Assembly (NCBI RefSeq): GCF_002847285.1
Contig: NZ_CP025407.1
Coordinates: forward strand, 744,001 to 808,000
Direction of reading: 5' to 3'
DNA: 64,000 nucleotides
Source of the DNA: Streptomyces sp. CMB-StM0423
Lineage (GTDB): Bacteria; Actinomycetota; Actinomycetes; Streptomycetales; Streptomycetaceae
The translations under genes were made by a program, and so were the position numbers. The notes beneath the pieces were generated by a model that did no database searches, had not been told where the DNA came from, and saw only the letters and a list, made by a program, of their open reading frames with translations. This document shows, piece by piece, positions 42,271-50,327 of the stretch. Every line of letters begins with the position of its first letter. Position 1 is the stretch's first letter.

Positions 42271-43163
42271 CGCTCGCCGCCTTCCGCCGCGCCCGTGGGC
42301 GCGCCTTCCGCCGCGTGTACGAGGGCGAGGTAGGTCTGCTCCAGCGACGAGCGCTGAACCTCCAGTTCGGCGATCTCCTCGCCGTGGCGCTCGAAGAGGC
42401 CGCGGACGAAGGTGGTGGAGTCGTCGGTGGCGTGGACGCGGGGCCGGCCCCGGTGGCGCCAGCGGACGCGGTCGGCGCCCGCGATGCGGCGGGCCAGCTC
42501 GGCGGGGGTGCCGTCGGCGATGACGCGGCCGGCGTCGAGGATGACGATGCGGTCGGCGAGGACTTCGGCCTCGTGCAGGTCGTGGGTGGTGACCAGCACG
42601 GTGGTGCCGGCGGCGCGCAGGTCCCGGACGAGACGGTGGAAGCCGCGCCGGGCGTCGGGGTCGAAGCCGGTCGTGGGCTCGTCGAGGAAGAGCAGGTCGG
42701 GGCGGCCGACGATGCCGATGGCGACGTCGAGGCGGCGGCGCTGGCCGCCGGAGAGGGTGCGGATCTTCTGCCCGCCCCGGCCGCCGAGGCCGACGGCGTC
42801 GGCGAGTTCGCCGGGGTCCCAGGGGGTGCGGCCGACGCAGGCGTAGTACGAGGCGAGGTGGGCGAGCAGTTCGCGGACCCGCCACTTGCCGTGGTCGCGC
42901 CAGGACTGCAGCACGACGCCGACGCGGGCGCGCCACCGCTCGTCGCCGTGCGCGGGGTCGGCGCCCAGGACGGTGACCTCGCCGGCGGAGCGGGTCCTGA
43001 AGCCTTCGAGGATCTCGATCGTGGTGGACTTGCCGGCGCCGTTGGGCCCGAGGAGGGCGACCGTCTCGCCGTGCCCGATGTGCAGGTCCACGCCGTGGAG
43101 GACGTCCGCGGCACCGTAGCGCATGCGCAGGCCCGCGACCGCGACGGCCGCGGCGGCGCTCAC
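42267..43163 (-). CDS. ABC-2 type transporter ATPase (DrrA/CcmA-like)
   Basis: A 298-residue ATPase. Walker A GPNGAGKSTT, Q-loop VGVVLQSWRDH, signature LSGGQRRRLD, Walker B LLFLDEPTTGFDP and H-loop TTHDLHEAE are all intact. The C-terminal extension after about residue 215 is of the DrrA type. It overlaps the Clp-N gene (4 bases) upstream and the permease gene (4 bases) downstream, so the four genes from 43833 to 41431 form one tightly coupled unit. Confidence 0.93.
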   Translation of the reverse strand: MSAAAAVAVAGLRMRYGAADVLHGVDLHIGHGETVALLGPNGAGKSTTIEILEGFRTRSAGEVTVLGADPAHGDERWRARVGVVLQSWRDHGKWRVRELLAHLASYYACVGRTPWDPGELADAVGLGGRGGQKIRTLSGGQRRRLDVAIGIVGRPDLLFLDEPTTGFDPDARRGFHRLVRDLRAAGTTVLVTTHDLHEAEVLADRIVILDAGRVIADGTPAELARRIAGADRVRWRHRGRPRVHATDDSTTFVRGLFERHGEEIAELEVQRSSLEQTYLALVHAAEGAPTGAAEGGER

Positions 43164-43621
43164 AGCGCCTCCCGTACGCGCGCGGCGAGGGCGGCCCGGT
43201 CGACGCCCGCGAGTTCCAGCGCCCGGGGCACGGTGCCGACCTCGGCCTGGAGGAGGGCGTCCAGCACGTGCAGCGGCGTGAGGTCCTTCTTGCGGTGGGC
43301 GCCGGCCATCCGGTCCAGGGCGAGCTTGAGCGAGGCGCCGAACTGCGGGCGGCGGCCGGGGTCCGGCGTGGCGCTCAGGTCGAACGCGCCGGGCGCGACG
43401 CCCGCGGCGCCGAGGCTGTGCGCGAACTCCCGGTCCAGCGCGGCCTTCAGCTCCGCGCGGCCGAGGCCGGCGGCGGCCAGGACGCGCTGCGGCTCGGTGC
43501 CGTCCTGGGCGGCGACCGCGAGCAGCGCGTGCCGCGCCTCCATGGCCGCGGAGCCGTCCTCGCGGGCCTCGGCCTCGGCGGTCAGGAGCACCGCCTGGAG
43601 ATACCTGTCGAACGTGCTCAT
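43160..43621 (-). CDS. Stand-alone Clp N-domain (Clp repeat) protein
   Basis: A 153-residue protein made of the double Clp-N repeat found at the N-terminus of ClpA/ClpB/ClpC, with no ATPase domain. The first repeat is YLQAVLLTAEAEAREDGSAA with the following ARHALLAVAA; the second is LKLALDRMAGAHRKKDLTPL with HVLDALLQ. In Clp ATPases this domain binds adaptors and substrates. Stand-alone copies are common in actinobacteria, often next to a small HTH protein, and their role is unclear. The gene overlaps its neighbours by 4 bases on both sides. It might tether the HTH regulator or an adaptor to Clp proteolysis. Confidence 0.9.
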   Translation of the reverse strand: MSTFDRYLQAVLLTAEAEAREDGSAAMEARHALLAVAAQDGTEPQRVLAAAGLGRAELKAALDREFAHSLGAAGVAPGAFDLSATPDPGRRPQFGASLKLALDRMAGAHRKKDLTPLHVLDALLQAEVGTVPRALELAGVDRAALAARVREAL

Positions 43622-43833
43622 CCCCGCCTCCTCAGCGTCACACCGGCGGCGATGAGCCGCTTGGCGTGCTTCTTGTGCACCGCCTGGCGCGTGACGCCGA
43701 GCGCCTCGGCGACCTGCGGCCAGCTCCAGCCGGTACGCATCGCCCGCTCCACGGCGGCGTCCTCCAGCCGGTCGGCGAGGCGGCGCAGGGCCGCGACCGC
43801 CGCCAGCGCGTCTGCCGGATCGTCGTCTGCCAT
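43618..43833 (-). CDS. Small helix-turn-helix DNA-binding protein
   Basis: A 71-residue protein consisting of one helix (DALAAVAALRRLADRLEDAA) and a sigma-70-region-4-like HTH, WSWPQVAEALGVTRQAVHKK, followed by a basic end. It is the first gene of the HTH / Clp-N / ABC operon and is read from an apparently leaderless transcript. The inverted repeat GTTGACT/AGTCAAC overlapping its promoter is the likely autoregulatory site. Paired HTH and Clp-N genes recur in actinobacteria; the protein may sense stress through Clp-mediated turnover (inference). Confidence 0.85.
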   Translation of the reverse strand: MADDDPADALAAVAALRRLADRLEDAAVERAMRTGWSWPQVAEALGVTRQAVHKKHAKRLIAAGVTLRRRG

Positions 43834-43839
43834 ACAGGC

Positions 43840-43869
43840 AACCTAGGTTGACTAATAGTGGACAGTCAA
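43840..43869 (-). promoter_or_regulatory. Predicted promoter, leaderless start of the HTH/Clp-N/ABC operon
   Basis: On the minus strand -35 TTGACT (43864-43869) and -10 TAGGTT (43840-43845) are 18 bases apart. The ATG follows the -10 after six bases and no ribosome site is present, as for leaderless mRNAs. Confidence 0.6.
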
Positions 43870-43870
43870 C
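43847..43870. promoter_or_regulatory. Inverted-repeat operator in the HTH-operon promoter
   Basis: GTTGACT and AGTCAAC arms, read on either strand, are separated by 10 bases. The right arm covers the -35 and the left adjoins the -10, next to a second 12-bp palindrome, CAACCTAGGTTG (43839-43850). A repressor bound here would shut off the operon. Confidence 0.5.
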
Positions 43871-43999
43871 CCCGGTTGCTTAACATCCGGGAAGGCGGGC
43901 CCGCCTGTGCACACTCCTTGAACTCACCGCGCTGCCAAGGCCGTTGTGTGCGCATCCCCTTGACGGCGCGCCCCCGCGGGCGTAAACCGAACCAGGCGT

Positions 44000-44015
44000 G
44001 AGAGAGCGCTCTCTC
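44000..44015. promoter_or_regulatory. LacI-type operator upstream of the beta-helix gene
   Basis: The perfect 16-bp palindrome GAGAGAGCGCTCTCTC, with central CG as in LacI-family sites, lies 62 bases before the beta-helix gene. The identical sequence, with the same flanks (GT before and C after), occurs upstream of the LacI gene at 47065. Confidence 0.75.
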
Positions 44016-44077
44016 CCGCTCGACCGTTCATTCCTTGAAGCCTGATCGAAGAGCCGACGACTCAGGAGACGTGACCC

Positions 44078-45883
44078 ATGCGCGTACCCCCCACCGGTGA
44101 CTCGCCCGCTCCGCCCGCGAGATCCGGCCCGTCCCGCCGCACCCTGCTCGCGGCCGCCGCGGCGGCGGCCGCGGTGCCGGCCACGGGCCTGGCGGTCTCC
44201 CAGGCGACCGCCGCGCCGCAGCGGTCCGCGGCCCGGCCGCTCGCCGACCCGGACCTCGGGCCCAACGTGATCTTCTTCGACCCGTCCTCGCCCGGCATCC
44301 AGGGCCGGCTGGACCAGATCTTCCGGCAGCAGGAGTCGGCGCAGTTCGGCACCGGCCGCTACGCGCTGCTCTTCAAGCCCGGCACGTACAACGGCCTCAA
44401 CGCCCAGCTCGGCTTCTACACCTCGATCATCGGCCTGGGCCTCTCCCCCGACGACACGCACATCAACGGGGACGTGACCGTGGACGCCGGCTGGTTCCAG
44501 GGCAACGCCACCCAGAACTTCTGGCGCTCCGCGGAGAACCTGTCGCTCAGCCCCGTCAACGGCACCAACCGCTTCGCCGTCTCCCAGGCCGCGCCGTTCC
44601 GCCGCATGCACGTGCGCGGCAACCTCAACCTCGCGCCCGACGGCTACGGCTGGGCCAGCGGCGGCTACATCGCCGACAGCCGCATCGACGGCACCGTGCA
44701 GCCGTACTCGCAGCAGCAGTGGTACACCCGCGACAGCAGCATCGGCGGCTGGCTCAACGCCGTGTGGAACATGGTCTTCTCCGGCGTCGAGGGCGCCCCG
44801 GCGCAGTCCTTCCCCGACCCGCCGTACACCACCCTGGACACCACGCCGATCTCCCGCGAGAAGCCGTTCCTCTACCTCGACGGCGCCGAGTACCGCGTCT
44901 TCCTCCCCGCGCTGCGCCGCAACGCCCGCGGCACCACCTGGGGCGGCGGCAGCCCGCAGGGCCAGTCACTGCCGCTGTCCGACTTCCACATCGTCAAGCA
45001 GGGCGCCACCGCCGCGAGCATCAACGCCGCCCTGCGGGAGGGCAAGCACCTGCTGCTCACCCCGGGCATCTACCACGTCGACGCGCCCCTCGCGATCGAG
45101 CGGGCGAACACCGTCGTGCTCGGCATCGGCTACCCCACGATCATCCCGGACGGCGGCGTGCGCGCCATGACCGTCGCCGACGTCGACGGGGTACGCCTCG
45201 CCGGCTTCCTGCTGGACGCCGGCCCGCAGAACTCCGACGTGCTGCTCCAGGTCGGCCCGGACGGCTCGGCCGCGGACCACGCGAACAACCCGACCACGCT
45301 GCAGGACGTGTTCATCCGCATCGGCGGCGCGGGCCCCGGCAAGGCGACCACCAGCATGGTGATCAACAGCCGGCACGTGGTCGTCGACCACACCTGGGTG
45401 TGGCGCGCCGACCACGGCGACGGTGTCGGCTGGGAGACCAACCGGTGCGACTACGGCGTCGTCGTCAACGGCGACGACGTGCTGGCGACCGGGCTCTTCG
45501 TCGAGCACTTCAACAAGTACGACGTGCAGTGGAACGGCGAGCGCGGCCGGACGATCTTCTTCCAGAACGAGAAGGCGTACGACGCGCCCAACCAGGCCGC
45601 CATCCAGAACGGCAGCCTGCGCGGCTACGCCGCGTACAAGGTCGCCGACGACGTCGGCCAGCACGAGGGCTGGGGCATGGGCAGTTACTGCTACTACAAC
45701 GTCGCCCCGAGCATCGTCCAGGAGCACGGCTTCGCCACCCCGACGGGCTCCGGGATCAAGTTCCACAACATCATGGTCGTCTCGCTCGGCGGGCAGGGGC
45801 AGTACGCCCACGTGATCAACGATCACGGCGCGCCGACCTCGGGTACGTCGACGATCCCGTCCAAGGTCGTCTCCTACCCCTGA
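44078..45883 (+). CDS. Tat-exported right-handed beta-helix protein (GH55-like)
   Basis: A 601-residue secreted protein. The N-terminus has a twin-arginine signal, PSRRTLLAAAAAAAAVPAT, with cleavage likely after TAAPQ or nearby. The mature part has two pectate-lyase-like parts. The first includes GTYNGLNAQLGFYTSIIGLG; the second starts near 310 with ASINAALREGKHLLLTPGIY. Between them are many Asn and Gly turns and aromatic residues. The layout recalls GH55 exo-beta-1,3-glucanases, and homologues are often misnamed adenylyl cyclase in databases. Catalytic residues cannot be assigned by eye. It is convergent with a LacI repressor that shares its operator, so sugar-induced expression is likely. 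Confidence 0.75.
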   Translation: MRVPPTGDSPAPPARSGPSRRTLLAAAAAAAAVPATGLAVSQATAAPQRSAARPLADPDLGPNVIFFDPSSPGIQGRLDQIFRQQESAQFGTGRYALLFKPGTYNGLNAQLGFYTSIIGLGLSPDDTHINGDVTVDAGWFQGNATQNFWRSAENLSLSPVNGTNRFAVSQAAPFRRMHVRGNLNLAPDGYGWASGGYIADSRIDGTVQPYSQQQWYTRDSSIGGWLNAVWNMVFSGVEGAPAQSFPDPPYTTLDTTPISREKPFLYLDGAEYRVFLPALRRNARGTTWGGGSPQGQSLPLSDFHIVKQGATAASINAALREGKHLLLTPGIYHVDAPLAIERANTVVLGIGYPTIIPDGGVRAMTVADVDGVRLAGFLLDAGPQNSDVLLQVGPDGSAADHANNPTTLQDVFIRIGGAGPGKATTSMVINSRHVVVDHTWVWRADHGDGVGWETNRCDYGVVVNGDDVLATGLFVEHFNKYDVQWNGERGRTIFFQNEKAYDAPNQAAIQNGSLRGYAAYKVADDVGQHEGWGMGSYCYYNVAPSIVQEHGFATPTGSGIKFHNIMVVSLGGQGQYAHVINDHGAPTSGTSTIPSKVVSYP

Positions 45884-45903
45884 GCCGCACCGGCGGGTGC
45901 GCA

Positions 45904-45942
45904 GGCCCCGCCCCCGGTCATGCGGACGCCGGGGGCGGGGCC
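45904..45942. terminator. Strong bidirectional hairpin terminator
   Basis: GGCCCCGCCCCCGG and CCGGGGGCGGGGCC form a perfect 14-bp stem around an 11-base loop, between the convergent beta-helix and LacI genes. Confidence 0.85.
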
Positions 45943-45980
45943 GCAGGGCTCGCGGGTCCGGGGGCTCGCGGGTCCCGGGC

Positions 45981-47033
45981 TCAGGACGACTCGCGTACGA
46001 CCAGCGTGGGGCGGAAGACCACGGAGGGCGGCGCGGCCGCGGGCTCCCTGATCTGCCGCAGCAGCAGCCGGGCCATCTCGCAGGCCATGTCCTCCACCGG
46101 CTGCCGCACGGTCGTCAGCGCCGGCTCCGACGCCTCCGCGGCCTCGCTGTCGTCGAACCCGACCACGCCCACGTCCTCGGGCACCCGGCGCCCGGCCCGC
46201 AGCAGCACCGGCACCACGCCCAGCGCCATCAGGTCGGAGGCGACGAACACCCCGTCCACGCCGGGGTGTTCCGCGAGCAGCCGGCGCATCGCCGCGGCGC
46301 CGCCCGCCCGGGTGAAGTCGCCCTCCGCCCACGGCAGTCCGGCCACGCCCAGCGCGGCGAGCGCGGCGCGGAACCCCCCAAGGCGCTCCTGCGCGGCCGG
46401 CATGTCCTGGGGTCCGGCCACCGTGCAGATCAGCCTGCGCCCCTGGGCGACCAGGCGCTCGGCGGCCAGCCTGGCGCCCGCTCGCTGGTCCACCTCCACG
46501 TACGGCAGCGGCGCCGCGCGGTTCGGCCGGCCGGCCAGCACGGTGGGCAGCGCCGTCTCGGAGAGCATCCGGGGCAGCGGGTCGTCGGGGTGCGAGGAGA
46601 TGAGGACGACGCCGTCGACGTGTCCCTGGCGCAGGTACGCGAGCACCTGCCGGCGCGACGCGTCGTCGTCGGCGACCATCAGCACGGTCTGCATCCCGGC
46701 CGGGCGCAGCACCTGGAGCAGCCCGCTGAGGACGCGGCCGAAGTGCGGGTCGGTGAACATGCGGCCGATGAACGGCGTGGCGACGTGGCGCTGTTCGCGC
46801 TCGGAGACCACCAGCGCCACGGAGTCGGTGCGGCGGGTGACCAGGGAGCGGGCGGCCCGGTTCGGCGCGTAGCTGGTGGCGGTGATCGCCTCCTCCACCC
46901 TGCGGCGCAGCGCGGCGTCGACCGTGGGCGAGCCGTTGATGACCCGCGAGGCCGTCGCCCGGGACACCCCCGCCACCCGGGCCACGTCCTCCAGGGTGGC
47001 GGGACGGCCGGGCGGCCGGGCTTCTGTTGCCAT
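45981..47033 (-). CDS. LacI-family transcriptional repressor
   Basis: A 350-residue regulator. The HTH and hinge are TLEDVARVAGVSRATASRVI and the following NGSPTVDAALRRRV (about 16-50). A periplasmic-binding-type sugar domain follows (VALVVSEREQRHVATPFIGR; GVDGVFVASDLMALG; VGVVGFDDSEAAEAS). Its own promoter and that of the convergent beta-helix gene carry the same 16-bp palindrome, so the pair is probably a regulon for a plant or fungal glucan. ATG 47033 is preceded by AAAGG. Confidence 0.92.
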   Translation of the reverse strand: MATEARPPGRPATLEDVARVAGVSRATASRVINGSPTVDAALRRRVEEAITATSYAPNRAARSLVTRRTDSVALVVSEREQRHVATPFIGRMFTDPHFGRVLSGLLQVLRPAGMQTVLMVADDDASRRQVLAYLRQGHVDGVVLISSHPDDPLPRMLSETALPTVLAGRPNRAAPLPYVEVDQRAGARLAAERLVAQGRRLICTVAGPQDMPAAQERLGGFRAALAALGVAGLPWAEGDFTRAGGAAAMRRLLAEHPGVDGVFVASDLMALGVVPVLLRAGRRVPEDVGVVGFDDSEAAEASEPALTTVRQPVEDMACEMARLLLRQIREPAAAPPSVVFRPTLVVRESS

Positions 47034-47064
47034 GCAGCCTTTATACCGTCCGGCGGACGGCGGT

Positions 47065-47080
47065 GAGAGAGCGCTCTCTC
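47065..47080. promoter_or_regulatory. LacI-type operator upstream of its repressor gene
   Basis: GAGAGAGCGCTCTCTC, identical to the copy at 44000, lies 32 bases upstream of the LacI start. This suggests autoregulation. Confidence 0.75.
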
Positions 47081-47316
47081 CTACGCCCGGGACCGTACGC
47101 CTCCGAAATGTGACGCGTCCGACACCGCGGGCGGCGCCGCCCGTCCGGCGCCGCGGCGCTCCCGGGGGGGGTGCCACCACGCGGCCCTGCCACGGGACTT
47201 GCGCGAGCGCGCCGACGACGCCACGCTACCCGCCTGCGACCCGGGCCCGGGCGCCGGTTCCGGGTTGCGGATGCAGCATCATGGGGTGAAGTGCGTAGCC
47301 GAGACGACAGGGCACG

Positions 47317-48393
47317 ATGGGCGAGATGATGCAACCCGGCGATTTCATGATGGCCACCAGAAGCCGCGGCTACTCGCCGCAGCAGGTCGACCGCGTCGTC
47401 GGCGACCTGCTCGCCGAGCGGGAGGCCGCCGTACGCCATGCCAGAGACCTGGAAGCGCAGGTGGAGGCGAGCGGGCGGCATCTGGCACAGCTCCTCGAAC
47501 AGGCCGCCGCGCTGGGCCCGCAGAATTACGAGTCGCTGGGTGAGACCGCCCGCAAGCTCTTCCTCGACGCCAAGGCCGAGGCGGACCGGGTGCTCGCCCG
47601 GGCCGCGGAGGAGTGCCGGGAGCTGAAGGAGGCCGCCCGCGCCGCCGCGACCGAGCGCGGCAAGGAGTCGGAGGGGCACGCCGAGCGCATACGGGCCGAC
47701 GCGGAGCAGCGGGCGCGGCAGCGGATCAAGCAGGCGCACGAGACCGCGGGGCAGATCGTCGCCGACGCGCAGCGGCAGGCGGACGGCGCCCGCGAGGACG
47801 CCCGCCAGCGCGCGCAGCAGGTGACGCTGGAGGCCGCCGCGCACATCGGCGCGCAGCAGGCGGCGCAAGCCGAGCGCGAGGGCAAGCTGTCCGGCGAGAC
47901 GGGTTCGCGGCTGCAGGATCTGGAGGATGCGCTGGGGGCGGCGGAGCGGCAGGCCGAGGCGGTGCGGTCGGAGTATCTGCGGCGGCGCGACGGCAACGCG
48001 AAGTACGCGACCGGGCTGCTGCGCGAGGCGGAGCTGGAAGCGGCGGACCTGCGGGACCGGGCCTGGCAGGCCGCGGAGCGGATCGAGATCCGGGCGGCGG
48101 TGGAGCAGGAACGCTACGCCAAGCGCATCGAGGAGGCGCGGACGCGGCTGGCGGAGGCGCAGCAGTCGGTGGTCGCCATCGCGGACCCGGCCGGGCGGCG
48201 CCTGGGCCGGCCGCAGGACCGGCAGCCCCAGGACCGGCAGCCGCAACAGGCCCCGCAGCCACAGCAGTCCGCGCAGGCGCAGGAGGCCCCGCAGGCGCCC
48301 GCGCAGGCCGTGCCGCAGCAGCCGCAGCACCGCCCGCCGCCCGCGCCGCCGCAGCCGGCGCAGCAGCCCGTGACGGGGCAGCCGGGGCAGTAG
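47317..48393 (+). CDS. DivIVA-like / cellulose-binding-type coiled-coil protein
   Basis: A 358-residue, almost wholly alpha-helical protein. A DivIVA-type N-terminus (FMMATRSRGYSPQQVDRVVG) leads into a long coiled coil rich in Ala, Glu, Arg and Gln to about residue 290. A Gln/Pro-rich tail (QPQDRQPQ repeats) ends the protein. Relatives include DivIVA-domain and FilP/Scy-type cytoskeletal proteins that mark growing hyphal tips in Streptomyces. An upstream in-frame ATG and two nearby ATGs leave the exact start open within about 10 codons. It is flanked by a divergent LacI gene and a convergent flavoenzyme gene. Confidence 0.8.
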   Translation: MGEMMQPGDFMMATRSRGYSPQQVDRVVGDLLAEREAAVRHARDLEAQVEASGRHLAQLLEQAAALGPQNYESLGETARKLFLDAKAEADRVLARAAEECRELKEAARAAATERGKESEGHAERIRADAEQRARQRIKQAHETAGQIVADAQRQADGAREDARQRAQQVTLEAAAHIGAQQAAQAEREGKLSGETGSRLQDLEDALGAAERQAEAVRSEYLRRRDGNAKYATGLLREAELEAADLRDRAWQAAERIEIRAAVEQERYAKRIEEARTRLAEAQQSVVAIADPAGRRLGRPQDRQPQDRQPQQAPQPQQSAQAQEAPQAPAQAVPQQPQHRPPPAPPQPAQQPVTGQPGQ

Positions 48394-48424
48394 CCCTCCC
48401 GCCGCGTGTCCCGGCCGCGGGCCC

Positions 48425-48439
48425 CGCGGCGGAGCCGCG
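48425..48439. terminator. Possible short hairpin between convergent genes
   Basis: CGCGGC and GCCGCG form a 6-bp stem around GGA in the 51-base gap between the coiled-coil and flavoenzyme stops. It is weak compared with the other terminators in this window. Confidence 0.35.
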
Positions 48440-48444
48440 CGGTG

Positions 48445-50109
48445 TCAGCGCTCGGGGACGAGCACCCCGGGGTTGAGGATGCCGGCCGGGTCGAGCGCAG
48501 ACTTCGCGGCGGCGAGCGCCGCGGCGAAGGGGCCGGGGCGCTGCCGGTCGTACCACGGGCGGTGGTCGCGGCCGACGGCGTGGTGGTGCGTGATCGTGCC
48601 GCCGTGCGTCGCGATCGCCTCCGAGACCGCGGCCTTGATGTCGTCCCACTGCGCCACGGTGCTGCCCCAGCGGCCGGGCGCGATGACGCCGAAGTAGGGT
48701 GCCGGGCCGTCCGGGTAGACGTGCGTGAAGCGGCAGGTGACCACTCCCGTGCCGCCGGTGACCGCGCGGACGGCGCGGTGCGCGGCGTCGGTGACGGCGT
48801 GCTGGAGCGCGCCGAAGGCGTCCCAGGTGCAGGCGGTTTCGAAGGTCTCGGCGATCATGCCGTGCCGGGCGAGGGCGTCGCGCTGGTACGGCATCCGCAG
48901 GAACGCCGACCGCCAGGCCGCGCCCGCGCCGCCGCCGGTGCCGCCGTCGGGACCCGGCGCGCCCGGCTCGCCGGCGCCGGGCCGCTCGCCCGGTTCCGTA
49001 GCACCGCCGGATTCGTCCCGTACGCCCGGCTCCCCCGGTGCGTCCGGTGCGCCGCCGTGGTCGCGGCACAACTCCAGCGCCCGCGCGAGCCGGTCGGCCA
49101 CCGGGTGGTCCGCGGACTCGAAGCCCAGCACGAGCACGCCGCCGCCGGTGCCGACCCCCGCGTTGACCAGTGCCTCGGCCGGGTCGAGCAGCCGGCAGTT
49201 CGCCGGGTGCAGGCCGCTCTGCGCCACCGCCCGGGTCGCCGCCACCGCCGCGGTGAAGTCCGCGAAGCGCACCGACGCCCGCGCCCGCCACCGCGGCCGC
49301 GCCTGGAGCCGCAGCCACGCCTCGGTGATCACCCCGAGCGCGCCCTCGCTGCCGAGGAACAGCCGGTCGGGCGACGGGCCCGCGCCAGAGCCCGGCAGCC
49401 GGCGGGACTCGCCGGTGCCGGCCGGCGCGACCACCCGCAGGGACTCCACGAGATCGTCGATGTGGGTGTGGAGGGTGGCGTAGTGGCCGCCGGCGCGGGT
49501 GGCCAGCCAGCCGCCGAGGGTGGAGAACTCGAAGGACTGCGGGAAGTGCCGCAGCGCCAGCCCGTGCGGGCGCAGTTGCGCCGCCAGATGCGGCCCGTAC
49601 ACGCCCGCCTGGATGCGGGCGGCGCGGCTCGTCGCGTCGACCTCCAGCACGGCGTCCAGCCGCCCCAGGTCGAGGGTGACGGCCGGGCGTCCGTCCGTGA
49701 GGCGCGGCTCGATGCCGCCGACCACGGAACTGCCGCCGCCGTAGGGGATGGCGGCGACGCCCGCGCGGGTGCACCAGTCGAGCAGGTCGGCGACATCGCG
49801 CTCGTGGCGCGGGCGGGCGACGAGGTCGGGCGGGTGGCGCAGGTCGCCGTGGAGGTTGCGTACGACGTCGCGGAACGCCTTGCCGTGCGTGTGCGCGGCG
49901 CGGTCCGCGGGGTCCGCGGAGCAGAGGCCGGCCAGCGCCGCGGGCGGCTCGACCCGCGGCGGGGGCAGGCCGAGGGAGGCGACGGGCGGGGGCGGGTGGT
50001 CGACGGGCCCGGCGGCCGACAGCAGCCGCACCCGGTCGAGCAGCGCGGCGAGTTCGGCGCCCCGCACGGCGTCCTCGACCGTGCCCCAGCCCCACCAGGA
50101 TCGCGTCAT
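48445..50109 (-). CDS. FAD-binding oxidase, alkyl-dihydroxyacetonephosphate-synthase-like
   Basis: A 554-residue VAO/PCMH-family flavoenzyme. The FAD-binding half has VARPRHERDVADLLDWC, AAIPYGGGSSVVGGIEP and FSTLGGWLATRAGGH, the last typical of AGPS. The C-terminal half has FTHVYPDGPAPYFGV, THHHAVGRDHRPWYD and DPAGILNPGVL, the HHH-containing active-site region of alkyl-DHAP synthases. AGPS swaps an acyl for an alkyl group in ether-lipid synthesis; bacterial homologues may instead oxidise hydroxy acids. A Gly/Pro-rich insertion (about 350-395) is unusual. No acyl-DHAP or fatty-alcohol gene lies next to it, so the pathway is open. Confidence 0.85.
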   Translation of the reverse strand: MTRSWWGWGTVEDAVRGAELAALLDRVRLLSAAGPVDHPPPPVASLGLPPPRVEPPAALAGLCSADPADRAAHTHGKAFRDVVRNLHGDLRHPPDLVARPRHERDVADLLDWCTRAGVAAIPYGGGSSVVGGIEPRLTDGRPAVTLDLGRLDAVLEVDATSRAARIQAGVYGPHLAAQLRPHGLALRHFPQSFEFSTLGGWLATRAGGHYATLHTHIDDLVESLRVVAPAGTGESRRLPGSGAGPSPDRLFLGSEGALGVITEAWLRLQARPRWRARASVRFADFTAAVAATRAVAQSGLHPANCRLLDPAEALVNAGVGTGGGVLVLGFESADHPVADRLARALELCRDHGGAPDAPGEPGVRDESGGATEPGERPGAGEPGAPGPDGGTGGGAGAAWRSAFLRMPYQRDALARHGMIAETFETACTWDAFGALQHAVTDAAHRAVRAVTGGTGVVTCRFTHVYPDGPAPYFGVIAPGRWGSTVAQWDDIKAAVSEAIATHGGTITHHHAVGRDHRPWYDRQRPGPFAAALAAAKSALDPAGILNPGVLVPER

Positions 50110-50289
50110 ACGCCCCTCCTTCCCCCGGTCCCGGGGCCGAATCCGGCCCCATCATGGCTGAAATTCCCCCCACGTGATCACCCCTTCAGGCGTCTCGGCG
50201 GTCTTGACAGCCGCCGCCCCGCGCCGGCGCGGCATAGCCTCAAACGACGATCGACTGCCGGGGGCCAGGGTGTTAACAACAAGGGGCAC

Positions 50290-50311
50290 GGCACGGTGAC
50301 AGCACCGTGCC
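50290..50311 (+). promoter_or_regulatory. Leader hairpin upstream of the propeller gene
   Basis: GGCACGGT and ACCGTGCC form a perfect 8-bp stem around GACAGC and end 16 bases before the GTG start at 50328, just upstream of its ribosome site. It could modulate translation, stabilise the mRNA or be a dyad operator. Confidence 0.4.
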
Positions 50312-50327
50312 ATCTGAAGGGGATGAC

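Noticed and set aside
44078..45883. Calling the secreted beta-helix protein an adenylyl cyclase
   Set aside because: Homologues carry that name in databases, but the sequence has a Tat signal and pectate-lyase-like beta-helix repeats and no cyclase motif.
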